This document shows, piece after piece, positions 46,033 to 53,507 of a stretch of 64,000 nt of DNA. Source of the DNA: Shinella sp. WSJ-2 (GTDB lineage: Bacteria > Pseudomonadota > Alphaproteobacteria > Rhizobiales > Rhizobiaceae); the NCBI RefSeq assembly GCF_003432075.1, contig NZ_QWBU01000006.1:1-64000 (forward strand). Reading direction: 5' to 3'. A program made the position numbers and the translations under genes. Numbering within the stretch: the first letter of the stretch is position 1; every line of letters begins with the position of its first letter. The notes below the pieces were generated by a model. It was given only the letters and a program-made list of their open reading frames with translations, was not told the origin of the DNA and did no database searches.

Positions 46033-46464
46033 TCGCCACAGGCAATGCTTTGCATGTGGAAGTCTGCGATAAAAAGAACGAGGGTTAAAACCGAACGTCG
46101 GTAGAGAATAGCAAGGGCGTTCATAAAGGGCGATTTGGCCGTCATCAGCGGCTTGAGTCGCGTATCCGAAGGGTGCTTCTTTAACTCTCGTGCCTACCCG
46201 CGCTTACTTCATCGAGCCTTTCGAGCAGCTCATCGAACCTTGAATCCGCACGATCCTCAATGTGATACATAGACTGCAGACGGTCTCGCATGTCCACATT
46301 TGCTGAATAAGCAAAACGCGCGGATCGTGTGCTCTCCTTCTGATGTCTAGCCTGATGCAACGCTATCTCCGATGACTATCCACGGGAGATTGAAACAGTC
46401 AGATAGGCTCGATTGTTCCGAACTAAGGCGACGCGGGCCGACAGAGCGCTGTTTGACGCGCACC
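46033..46464. other. Intergenic region with one possible small gene
   Basis: 432 bases between convergent genes. The only frame worth noting is the 59-codon minus-strand one listed separately at 46181-46360. No stress promoter in useful orientation was found. Confidence 0.4.
46181..46360 (-). CDS. Possible small charged helical protein, 59 residues (TTG start)
   Basis: Read on the minus strand from TTG it gives MHQARHQKESTRSARFAYSA, then DRLQSMYHIEDRADSRFDEL and ends LERLDEVSAGRHES. GGAGAT stands 4 bases before the TTG. The product is charged and predicted helical, unlike random translation. It lies 104 bases after the HWE kinase on the same strand. No family is recognised and the unusual start lowers confidence. 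Confidence 0.3.
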   Translation of the reverse strand: MHQARHQKESTRSARFAYSANVDMRDRLQSMYHIEDRADSRFDELLERLDEVSAGRHES

Positions 46465-47898
46465 CTAAACCTCCTTTTCCTTCGCAAGATAAGCGTTAAC
46501 GTTACAAACGAGGCCCGAAGGGACGAACTCCAAGCGAACTTCTCCCTGAAGTTCGGAGGCCAGCAGTCGCTCTATGAGCTTCGAACCGAAGCCGCGCTTG
46601 GATGGCGTAACAACCTCCGGTCCGCCCTGCTCTTTCCACTCGAGCGTGAGCCTGGAGGCGTCCGGGCTCGGTAGCCAGCCTATTGATACGACACCCCCTG
46701 CCCGGGAGAGCGCACCATACTTCACGGCATTGGTCGCGAGTTCGTGGAATGCCAGCGTCAAGGCGGTTACCGTATGCGCCGCGACGTTGATCGCCGGCCC
46801 CTCGATACGAAAGCGATCCGGAGAATACGGCAGCAGGGCCGTATCGATCACCGTTCGCAGATCCGCCTCCTCCCAATTGCCGTTTGTGAGCACATCGTGG
46901 GCACGGGCGAGCGAGGCCAGCCGTTCGTCGAACGTCCTGACCGCTTCGCGCTCATCGTCACTGTTGACGAATGTCTGGCGGGCAATTGCCGTAACAGTGG
47001 CGAGGACGTTTTTGACCCGGTGTTTGAGCTCGCCCATTGCCATCGCCTGGAAACGCTCGAATTGCTTCTTTGCGGTTACGTCCCGCGCGATCTTCGAAGC
47101 CCCGACGATTTCGCCGCTCACATCATAAATGGGCGAAACAGTAAGAGAGACATCAAGAAGGGTGCCGTCCCGCCGGCGACGTTGAGTTTCATAAGGCGCA
47201 ACGTGTTCACCGAGACCGACGCGACGAAAGAGATCGTACTCTTCATCGCGACGGTCGTCCGGTATGAGCATCAGAACGGAATGGCCGACAGCTTCCTCGG
47301 CCTTATAGCCATAGAGACGTTCCGCACCTTTGTTCCAGCTCTCAATCGTCATGTCGAGGTTAGCACTGAGAATTGCGTCATCGCTCGATGCGATGATAGC
47401 AGCGAGCCGCCGCTCCGTTTCCTGAGCGTGCCTCAACTCCGTCGTCTCGTTGACGATACAGAAGACACCAGCAACGGCGCCGTCCTCACCGTGCACGGGA
47501 GAATACGAGATGTCGAAATAGACGGTCTCAGGCCCGCGACCGCGCTCTATGTAGAAGGGCCTGTCTTTGGCCGAGACCGTCCCGCCAGTCTTCATCACGC
47601 GCGTCAGAAGCGGCTCGAGGTCGCTCCATAGCTCGGCCCAATATTCTTGCGCGGGCCTTCCCAGAGCATGGGGATGTTTATCGCCGATGGTCGGCGCATA
47701 GGTGTCGTTGTAGATGGCCACGAATTGCGGCCCCCAGAAGAGGACGATCTGGACCCTCGCTCCCAATAAGATGTCGACGGAGGAGCGAAGACAGTGGGGC
47801 CAGTCGGAAATTGGGCCGAGGCTGGTTTCTTGCCAGTCGAACGATCCGATCAGATGTGCCATCTCGCCCGTGTGGCGAGCAAACCCCAAACTCGACAC
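46465..47898 (-). CDS. PAS-HWE histidine kinase
   Basis: 477 residues. Residues 15-150 are the same N-terminal sensory module as in the kinase at 23825 (FDWQETSLG, LFWGPQFVAIYNDTYAP, GDKHPHALGRP). A PAS domain follows at 160-280, ending SKIARDVTAKK. The HWE kinase has His293 in ELKHRVKNVLATV, His385 in FHELATNAVKYGAL and W421-K-E423, so all three signature residues are intact. The GTG start follows GAGGG. There is no receiver on the protein. HWE kinases of this kind feed the PhyR-NepR-EcfG stress pathway in relatives, and this gene sits among stress-promoter genes (inference). Confidence 0.92.
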   Translation of the reverse strand: MSSLGFARHTGEMAHLIGSFDWQETSLGPISDWPHCLRSSVDILLGARVQIVLFWGPQFVAIYNDTYAPTIGDKHPHALGRPAQEYWAELWSDLEPLLTRVMKTGGTVSAKDRPFYIERGRGPETVYFDISYSPVHGEDGAVAGVFCIVNETTELRHAQETERRLAAIIASSDDAILSANLDMTIESWNKGAERLYGYKAEEAVGHSVLMLIPDDRRDEEYDLFRRVGLGEHVAPYETQRRRRDGTLLDVSLTVSPIYDVSGEIVGASKIARDVTAKKQFERFQAMAMGELKHRVKNVLATVTAIARQTFVNSDDEREAVRTFDERLASLARAHDVLTNGNWEEADLRTVIDTALLPYSPDRFRIEGPAINVAAHTVTALTLAFHELATNAVKYGALSRAGGVVSIGWLPSPDASRLTLEWKEQGGPEVVTPSKRGFGSKLIERLLASELQGEVRLEFVPSGLVCNVNAYLAKEKEV

Positions 47899-48129
47899 AA
47901 AACCCTCATTATTCAGGTGGATAGTCCCATGCGAGTAGATAATTGCCCGGGCAATTTATACAAGAGCGGGCCGAAAAATTCAGTCATCTGCTAGGGTTAT
48001 ACCGCACAATTTTGCCTCCGACGACCGTGGTTGCAGGAAAGAGCGAGAGGCCTCGCAACTCGATGGTAGATAAGCAAATAGGCGCCGTGTGCTTTTGAAC
48101 ACGGCGCCCTGTAAGCAGCAATTCTTGCC

Positions 48130-49002
48130 TCACTCGTCGCGTTGGCGGCCACCGAGAGCGGCAGCGGCAGAGGCCACGAAGGCACCGATCAACAATGACA
48201 AGGCGCCGAGCAGCGCCACTGTGGCGGCGGACTTACGGGCTTCATCTGCAGCCTTCAGCACCGCGTTCTTCGCATCCTCGATCTGCTGCAACACCTGATC
48301 CACGCGCGCACGCGCCTCCTCCGGAGAGATATTGGCACGCGAAGCCACGATGGTGGCGACGTAGGCGCGATCCGCTTCTACGACCTCTCCCTTGGCCGCA
48401 CCCTGCGCCAGGATACGGGAAACTTCAGCGGTGGCCGCTGCGTTATCAGATTGCGCCCTCGCTGCGGCATCCTTTGGACGGAGAAGAAGGTCAGTAAAGT
48501 ATCCGGTGGCAGGATCGGTCGTGCTGTCGCTCGCGGCTGCCGTTGCAGCAGTGCCGACCGTTGCGGTGGCTGCAACCGATGACGCCACCTGGACGCCGCC
48601 GCCAACCAGCGAGGAAAAGGCGGAGCCTGCCAGCCCGGCCACAACGACCGTCGCCAGCGCCCAACTCAAGAACCCGTGTGCGGTATCGCGAAAGAACACT
48701 TCGTCGGTATGAACACCCGCCCATTTCGTGCGCAGTCGCCCTGTTAGGTAGCCACCAAGCGCCGAGGACAGCCATTGCACGATGACGAACCAGATAGCTG
48801 CCGTCACGCTGACGGTCGTAAATGAGGCGCTTTCGCCGCTCCATGGCGAGACCATGGTCAGCCCTACCCCGGAACCGAGAAGAAGGAGGATAAGGCTGAT
48901 CGCGCACGCCGCCGCCGCGCCGCCGATAACCGGCCCCCACGATAAAGCGGGGACATTGGATTCAACGCCGACGTCCGAGACGCCCGTCGTGTAACTGGCC
49001 AT
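48130..49002 (-). CDS. Membrane protein of the rhizobial PhnA-like group
   Basis: 290 residues with four or so hydrophobic segments: VIGGAAAACAISLILLLLGS, TAAIWFVIVQWLSSALGGYL, LSWALATVVVAGLAGSAFS, and a C-terminal VALLGALSLLIGAFVASAAAA. A soluble middle part (160-250) is helical with RANISPEEARARVDQVLQQI. Proteins like it are annotated in rhizobia as hypothetical or PhnA-like without proof of function. GGAGGCGGAT precedes the start. It follows a 25-residue membrane protein by 9 bases and shares its stress-type promoter. Confidence 0.8.
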   Translation of the reverse strand: MASYTTGVSDVGVESNVPALSWGPVIGGAAAACAISLILLLLGSGVGLTMVSPWSGESASFTTVSVTAAIWFVIVQWLSSALGGYLTGRLRTKWAGVHTDEVFFRDTAHGFLSWALATVVVAGLAGSAFSSLVGGGVQVASSVAATATVGTAATAAASDSTTDPATGYFTDLLLRPKDAAARAQSDNAAATAEVSRILAQGAAKGEVVEADRAYVATIVASRANISPEEARARVDQVLQQIEDAKNAVLKAADEARKSAATVALLGALSLLIGAFVASAAAALGGRQRDE

Positions 49003-49011
49003 ATCCGCCTC

Positions 49012-49089
49012 CTATCGCATGAACAGGACAAGCAGGATGACGATCGGCAGTGGGATACCCAGGAGCCAAAGAAGAATACCGCGACCCAT
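49012..49089 (-). CDS. 25-residue single-pass membrane microprotein
   Basis: The product starts MGRGILLWLLGIPLPIVILL and ends VLFMR, i.e. one hydrophobic helix with a charged residue at each end. An AAGGAGATTT ribosome site precedes the ATG. It ends 9 bases before the start of the larger membrane protein at 49002 and both lie behind the same GGAAC-N18-TT promoter. The Gly-x-Pro-x-Pro kink is unusual for a simple anchor. It may be a subunit or regulator of its neighbour. Confidence 0.7.
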   Translation of the reverse strand: MGRGILLWLLGIPLPIVILLVLFMR

Positions 49090-49136
49090 TTGAAATCTCC
49101 TTCATGTCGTGAACGCGTCGTGCGCGTGGTAACAAC

Positions 49137-49161
49137 AACTTCCCCGACGCCCCTATGTTCC
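49137..49161 (-). promoter_or_regulatory. General stress (EcfG/RpoE2-type) promoter for the 25-residue/290-residue membrane operon
   Basis: On the minus strand GGAAC (49161-49157), 17 bases, then GTT (49139-49137). The ATG of the microprotein lies 48 bases downstream. Confidence 0.65.
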
Positions 49162-49214
49162 ACGCTCTGGCACGGCCTCGCTCTAGCGCCCCTTTTTCGA
49201 AGGGACTGCCACGC

Positions 49215-49239
49215 GGAACATTCTCCGATACGGGCGGTT
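49215..49239 (+). promoter_or_regulatory. Second plus-strand stress promoter match, distal
   Basis: GGAAC, 17 bases, GTT, 220 bases upstream of the microprotein operon. It may be an extra promoter or serve an untranslated leader. Confidence 0.45.
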
Positions 49240-49411
49240 TGCTCAGGATGAGGCGTGGGGAGTTTCGGATGAAGACGGTGCTGAGAGACAACGGGCTGAC
49301 GATCGTTCAGACTCAAAACCGGTTGCCGCCCCCCATTCCTAACGGAAGCATAGGAGACGTTCACAAAGGCGAGCGCGCACAAGTTTGCGTTTCCCGCTCC
49401 TGCGGCATGAC

Positions 49412-49436
49412 GGAACATCGCGTTGCCTGCCGGGTT
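49412..49436 (+). promoter_or_regulatory. General stress (EcfG/RpoE2-type) promoter for the microprotein operon
   Basis: GGAAC, 17 bases, GTT; the -10 lies 22 bases before the ATG at 49459, with AAAGGAG between. Confidence 0.65.
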
Positions 49437-49458
49437 GGGCTTAGAAAGGAGATCAGAC

Positions 49459-49671
49459 ATGGGTATCGACAAACCCCGGGACGGCGCGCCCGGCACGACC
49501 GACCAATCCCCCCGCTGGGAAGGCCCGGAAGAGACCCGGCCTCGCGGCTATCTTCCGGCGAAGGACGACCCCGATAACACGCGTGATGCCGTCGGTGAGA
49601 CGAACAAGGACCCGGAACGCAACCGCCCGTCGGACGCTCTGAAGGTGAAGGACCGACCTCATGGAAAATAA
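49459..49671 (+). CDS. Hydrophilic stress-type microprotein 1 (70 residues)
   Basis: It starts MGIDKPRDGAPGTTDQSPRW and is rich in Asp, Pro, Arg and Lys with almost no hydrophobic core (KDDPDNTRDAVGETNKDPER), so it is probably disordered. AAAGGAG precedes the ATG. The following gene starts within its last codons (11-base overlap). No family is recognised. Disordered, charged proteins of this type often belong to desiccation or osmotic responses in rhizobia (inference). Confidence 0.65.
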   Translation: MGIDKPRDGAPGTTDQSPRWEGPEETRPRGYLPAKDDPDNTRDAVGETNKDPERNRPSDALKVKDRPHGK

Positions 49672-49855
49672 TCGTCAAAAGACCGGCGCTTTCGCCCCGT
49701 CTCAAGCGGATCGCAAAGCAGATGGTGTTGTGAGTGCGAAGCCGACCGTCATCACAGGCTCAGAGGATGCCACGGAGAACCGGACTCCCCCTGGGAAAAA
49801 GCGGCAAAAGGATTGGGATGTCGGTTTCGACGACGAACAGCCCGACAGGTCATGA
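49661..49855 (+). CDS. Hydrophilic microprotein 2 (64 residues)
   Basis: It starts MENNRQKTGAFAPSQADRKA and ends WDVGFDDEQPDRS, with a basic segment PPGKKRQKDW between. It overlaps the previous gene by 11 bases and ends 9 bases before the next. No hydrophobic core or known family is seen. Confidence 0.6.
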   Translation: MENNRQKTGAFAPSQADRKADGVVSAKPTVITGSEDATENRTPPGKKRQKDWDVGFDDEQPDRS

Positions 49856-49864
49856 GGTGCAAAA

Positions 49865-50050
49865 ATGAAAAACGGCTCAAAGCCTCTCGACAAAACGACA
49901 GACGGTAAGCACGCCCATCCGTCGCACGAATCGGACCGCGATGTTTCTGATCCACATCCGGGCAGCATATCTGACGGTACACATCCCGAAGCCAATGAAA
50001 CCAAGTTTCCGTGGGATAAAGGAGACAGCAAACATGGGACACCAAACTGA
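49865..50050 (+). CDS. Hydrophilic microprotein 3 (61 residues)
   Basis: It starts MKNGSKPLDKTTDGKHAHPS and is rich in His, Asp, Gly and Ser, with several His-x-His/Pro patches (SDPHPGS, DGTHPEANETKFPWD). His clusters might bind metal. GAGGTGC precedes the ATG and the next gene begins inside its end (17-base overlap). Family unknown. Confidence 0.6.
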   Translation: MKNGSKPLDKTTDGKHAHPSHESDRDVSDPHPGSISDGTHPEANETKFPWDKGDSKHGTPN

Positions 50051-50252
50051 ATCACCGGCCGTGCAGTCCCTGCACGACGAGCAGGCGCGCCAGGCAAACG
50101 CTGATGCCAAGGGAAAACTCCAAAATGGACTGGAGGATACGTTTCCCGCTTCGGATCCCGTCTCGGCTACGACGACCTCGACCGTGAAGAAGCATGTGAC
50201 GCCGCGTGCGTCGTCGGAGGCAAACAGCAAGAGCGGAAAAGCTAGCCTATAA
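50034..50252 (+). CDS. Hydrophilic microprotein 4 (72 residues)
   Basis: It starts MGHQTESPAVQSLHDEQARQ. It carries GKLQNGLEDTFPASDPVSAT, a segment found in many short rhizobial proteins of unknown function, then a Lys/Ser-rich tail. AAAGGAGACAG precedes the ATG, which lies inside the end of microprotein 3. A hairpin follows the stop, closing the four-gene unit. Confidence 0.7.
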   Translation: MGHQTESPAVQSLHDEQARQANADAKGKLQNGLEDTFPASDPVSATTTSTVKKHVTPRASSEANSKSGKASL

Positions 50253-50266
50253 CCTCGCTTAAGGGA

Positions 50267-50292
50267 CAGGCCGTTCGTCTGTAAACGGCCTG
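50267..50292 (+). terminator. Hairpin after the microprotein operon
   Basis: CAGGCCGTT and AACGGCCTG form a 9-base stem with an 8-base loop 14 bases after the last stop. Confidence 0.5.
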
Positions 50293-50370
50293 AATGCTCC
50301 GCGCGTCCCACCCAGGCGAGGTCATACTCGATACTTCCAAGCGTGGCTCCCGGTTTTGTATCGACTTTGA

Positions 50371-50634
50371 TCATCTGCCGACGGTGGCGACTAGCAATAG
50401 CAGGACTGCCGCACCCGTTACGCGCGTCCAGCGCATCATCTGACCGCGGTGATGCCGTATTTTGACCAGCTCCCGCAGGGCGGCGATTTCAGTGCGCAGC
50501 ACTGCGAGGTCGTGACGAATATTCTCGTCGCCCATCGACTGGATATTATCTGGACGTTCTGCCTCTTCAATTTCCTGAAGGTATTCGCGCCATTGCGCAT
50601 CGCTTTCAAAACCATGTTTGCGGATATCGGTCAT
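50371..50634 (-). CDS. Small protein with coiled region and C-terminal membrane anchor (87 residues)
   Basis: The N-terminal half is charged (ESDAQWREYLQEIEEAERPD), then a helical stretch RHDLAVLRTEIAALRELVKI, then one C-terminal hydrophobic segment VTGAAVLLLLVATVGR. It begins 11 bases after the stop of the stress SDR on the same strand and is probably co-transcribed from the promoter at 51549. Function unknown. Confidence 0.65.
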   Translation of the reverse strand: MTDIRKHGFESDAQWREYLQEIEEAERPDNIQSMGDENIRHDLAVLRTEIAALRELVKIRHHRGQMMRWTRVTGAAVLLLLVATVGR

Positions 50635-50645
50635 TGTTTTGCCTT

Positions 50646-51515
50646 TCAGATCATGATCTCGCCGCCCGTGACGGGGATCACCGCCCCGGTCATATAGCTG
50701 CCCAGGTCGGAGGCGAGCAGGACGAAGGCGCCTGCCAGCTCGGCCGGCTGGCCTGCTCGGCCAATGAGGGACTGCCTGCCGAAATTATTCGTCTTATCCG
50801 GCGGCATCGTGGAAGGAATGAGCGGTGTCCAGATCGGCCCGGGCGCCACGGCATTCACGCGAATTCCCTTTTTGGCGACCATTTCAGCGAGTCCCGCGGT
50901 GAAGTTCGAGATCGCCCCTTTCGTCGCCGCATATGCGAGAAGATGGGGAGACGGCTGGCGCGACTGGACCGAGGTCGTATTGATGATGGCGCTGCCGGGC
51001 TTCATATGAGGAATGGCCGCGCGGGCCAGGAAGAACGGTGCATAGATATTGGTACGAAAGGTCCGGTCCCATTCCTCGGTGCTGATATCGCCAATATCCG
51101 CATAGGTTCGCTGAAAGGCGGCGTTGTTCACGAGAATGTCGAGTTGACCGAAGTTCTCCAGGCATTGACGTACGAGATGACGGCAATGATCCTCGCTTGT
51201 AATATCCCCCGGAAGGACGACGGCCTTGCGTCCCGCGTCCTCAACCCAGCGCGCAGTCTCGTTGGCGTCCTGGTCTTCGCTCAGGTAAGAAATCGCAATG
51301 TCGGCGCCTTCTCGCGCATAGGCAATGGCGACGGCCCGGCCGATACCGGAATCGGCGCCGGTGATCAGCGCCACCCTCCCTTTCAGTCGTTCGCTGCCGA
51401 CGTAAGTTTCTTCGCCATGGTCCGGAACCGGATTCATCGCGCCCGTCAAACCGGGCGGGGATTGCTCCTGCGCGGGTTGCGGTGGCGAGGGACGGCGCGT
51501 ATCGTTTTCAGACAT
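50646..51515 (-). CDS. SDR family oxidoreductase (YghA/general-stress type)
   Basis: 289 residues. A 45-residue Pro-rich N-terminal arm (RRPSPPQPAQEQSPPG) precedes the Rossmann core: ALITGADSGIGRAVAIAY, ILVNNAAF, the Ser in INTTSVQS and Tyr-x3-Lys in YAATKGA. This layout matches YghA/GsiB-neighbour stress dehydrogenases. I chose the ATG after GGAGA; two codons more are possible upstream. A GGAAC-N18-TT promoter lies 34 bases upstream, which links it to the stress regulon. Confidence 0.9.
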   Translation of the reverse strand: MSENDTRRPSPPQPAQEQSPPGLTGAMNPVPDHGEETYVGSERLKGRVALITGADSGIGRAVAIAYAREGADIAISYLSEDQDANETARWVEDAGRKAVVLPGDITSEDHCRHLVRQCLENFGQLDILVNNAAFQRTYADIGDISTEEWDRTFRTNIYAPFFLARAAIPHMKPGSAIINTTSVQSRQPSPHLLAYAATKGAISNFTAGLAEMVAKKGIRVNAVAPGPIWTPLIPSTMPPDKTNNFGRQSLIGRAGQPAELAGAFVLLASDLGSYMTGAVIPVTGGEIMI

Positions 51516-51548
51516 TTCGGTCTCCATCCACAACGTGTTCGCAACCCG

Positions 51549-51573
51549 AACTCAGCGGCGCTGAAGATGTTCC
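51549..51573 (-). promoter_or_regulatory. General stress (EcfG/RpoE2-type) promoter for the SDR operon
   Basis: On the minus strand GGAAC (51573-51569), 17 bases, GTT (51551-51549), just upstream of the SDR start. Confidence 0.65.
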
Positions 51574-52065
51574 TCGATCACATACGTGGAAAACCGTGAA
51601 CGAGACTGCCGATCCTGATTGCAGAAAATGCAGCGGCATAAGCGCAAGATGGCCCGCGCGATGGCGGAGGGCGCAATACGCAACGGATGTTTGTCTATGT
51701 CGCGGCTGACCGGCTCGTCGACTATGGGATCGCCTAGCGGGCTATTGTCTCGTGCATGAACCCAGCAGGTGGTGTCATCGTTTCGAGGGAAGGTGAGAGC
51801 GCCTCAGCAAGGGAGCACCTGTCCTGGCAGTCGGACCAAGCACCCGTCGCAATGGTAAAAAGCTCGCGGAGATCTGAAGGCGGCGCTCGGCGGCCTGCTT
51901 GGTCGAATCTGGTTGTGTCGTTCAAGGCGCTGTCATCACTGGCGTCGCGCCTGACGACATTGCCTTGGATATCCGCTTGTCTGATCGCGCCGAGCCCGTT
52001 CGGGGCGGGTAAGCGAGCGGGCTAAGAAAGGGTTGGGGCAAAACCGCCTCGCCTCGCCGCGCTCC
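51574..52065. other. Intergenic region without a supported gene
   Basis: About 490 bases. A short run reading MFVYVAADRLVDYGIA before a stop near 51738 and a 63-codon minus frame at 51734-51925 have no ribosome site or family likeness. I see no terminator or mobile-element end. Confidence 0.4.
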
Positions 52066-53007
52066 TCATTTCCCAGAGCTGCGTTTTTCCTGTCGCCATG
52101 CAAGCACAGTTTCGGCATCGGCCTTGCCGCCGCGCGGGCCATGGCTCGTGACTGAACGGGACGCGGCAGCGATGGAAAAGTCGAGCGCTTCGGCGAAGGA
52201 ATGCTCCTGTGTCAGGCACCAGGTCAGCGCCCCGCCAAAGGTGTCTCCAGCGCCTGTCACGTCGACCACGGCGACGGAATAACCTGCCATCCGCAAATGC
52301 GTTTCGCCGTCGAACGCCTCGGCGCCGTCAGCCGCCATCGTACGCACTACCCAGCCGATCCCGTTTTCGCGGATCCACCCGCCGATGCGAGACATATCGT
52401 CATGACCGAAGGCCGCGCGGAATCCGACTTGGTTGAATATGACGACAGCCGCTCCGGCAAGATAGGGCATGTCCTCCGGCGTGCAGCCGCCGACATCGAG
52501 ATCGAAGATGGCATGGCGACCATGCTCACGCAGGTTGGCCAGCAGGTCAGCTTGCTTTAGAACGCCGGTCTCCGTCCGGCTATGCAAGCGGCGGACACGG
52601 TATAACGTCGTGTAGAGAAAACCCGGGCAGCGCAGGGCTGTGAGTGTTTCCGGCGCCAGCCACATCGGCTGCTCGCCCATTTCGACCGTCAGGACGACAT
52701 GCTCGCCGTCGATCAGGAAGATCAGGTTGCGAGATTCGGCAAGGGCGGGATCGATCAGCATGTGATCGACACCGACGCCGTTCTGCCGGAGATCGTCCGT
52801 GAGCCGTTCCGACAACGGACTGTCGTTCAAGAGGGAAATGAACTGGGTGGCCCCGCCCAGCGTCGCATGCATGACGGCGGCATTGGCGATGGAGCCGCCG
52901 ATTTCGGCAGGCAGTTCCTTGACCATGCCCTTGTCGGCGCGGCCGGGCCAGCGGTCGGCGGTGTAATATTCGTCCAGCGCCACGTCTCCGATGAAGAAGG
53001 CCGTCAT
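52066..53007 (-). CDS. PfkB family sugar/nucleoside kinase
   Basis: 313 residues of the ribokinase-like family. The N-terminal motif is GDVALDEYYTADRWPGRADK with IGGSIANAAV, and the C-terminal PfkB signature is VVDVTGAGDTFGGAL, with the catalytic Asp in GAGD. It phosphorylates a sugar, nucleoside or related alcohol with ATP. It is the last gene of a seven-gene minus-strand operon and overlaps the ureidoglycolate-lyase-like stop by ATGA. The substrate is not evident. Confidence 0.9.
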   Translation of the reverse strand: MTAFFIGDVALDEYYTADRWPGRADKGMVKELPAEIGGSIANAAVMHATLGGATQFISLLNDSPLSERLTDDLRQNGVGVDHMLIDPALAESRNLIFLIDGEHVVLTVEMGEQPMWLAPETLTALRCPGFLYTTLYRVRRLHSRTETGVLKQADLLANLREHGRHAIFDLDVGGCTPEDMPYLAGAAVVIFNQVGFRAAFGHDDMSRIGGWIRENGIGWVVRTMAADGAEAFDGETHLRMAGYSVAVVDVTGAGDTFGGALTWCLTQEHSFAEALDFSIAAASRSVTSHGPRGGKADAETVLAWRQEKRSSGK

Positions 53008-53507
53008 GCCGCAGGTCCGTCGTTTATCTGGACTTGGCGCGGCCCGCCCTTGACTTGGATCCAAGGGCTTTCGCCGAGGCCGCAGACGGCCATCCAATAA
53101 TAGGGGGTGGCGCGGGTGGCGCCTCGACAGGCGTCGTGCCAGACGTTTTTATGCATTACCACGGTCTGGCCGGGCACGATGATGAAGGCTTCGATCTCAC
53201 TTTGATCGGGCGCGTCGGCTTCGGAGGCCGGAGCCACGGCGAGAACGATCGGCTCGGCAGTGCAGAACAGCGCCTCCTCGGTCAGCGGGTGTCGCTCCAT
53301 GGCGGCGCAAGACCAAGGCGCGCTGCTGCCGCGAGTCATGCCGAGATGTCCCGGACTGTCGATCAACGGTGTACGGGTAAAACCGTCGTCCCAGCCATCG
53401 CCCTTCGTCCAGACAACGCCAGCATCGGTGGCTTCGGCGAGATCGTACACCTTGCCGTAGCGCGCGAAATTCTCGGCCGTTACAGGCCGTGCGACAACGG
53501 GGATCAT
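53004..53507 (-). CDS. Ureidoglycolate lyase-like protein (AllA superfamily)
   Basis: 167 residues of the cupin-like ureidoglycolate lyase family. Recognisable parts are RHPLTEEALFC, FIIVPGQTVVMHKNVWHDAC (with the metal-type His pair) and the N-terminal VTAENFARYGKVYDLAE. AllA releases urea from ureidoglycolate in allantoin breakdown, but no other purine-degradation gene is present, so the substrate may differ. It overlaps both neighbours by 4 bases. Confidence 0.8.
   Translation of the reverse strand: MIPVVARPVTAENFARYGKVYDLAEATDAGVVWTKGDGWDDGFTRTPLIDSPGHLGMTRGSSAPWSCAAMERHPLTEEALFCTAEPIVLAVAPASEADAPDQSEIEAFIIVPGQTVVMHKNVWHDACRGATRATPYYWMAVCGLGESPWIQVKGGPRQVQINDGPAA

Larger units (their letters stand above)
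49090..49458. other. Divergent promoter region of the membrane-protein and microprotein operons
   Basis: 369 bases containing three stress-sigma promoter matches (one minus, two plus), listed separately. A frame starting at 49269 (MKTVLRDNGL) has a ribosome site but runs into the microprotein gene in another frame, so I do not call it. Confidence 0.55.

Noticed and set aside
49269-49577. Frame beginning MKTVLRDNGL with a plausible ribosome site
   Set aside because: It runs through microprotein 1 in a different frame, and its later part looks like an Arg-rich shadow.
51600-51740. Short run ending YVAADRLVDYGIA that might be a gene remnant
   Set aside because: Too short and without a recognisable family to call a pseudogene.
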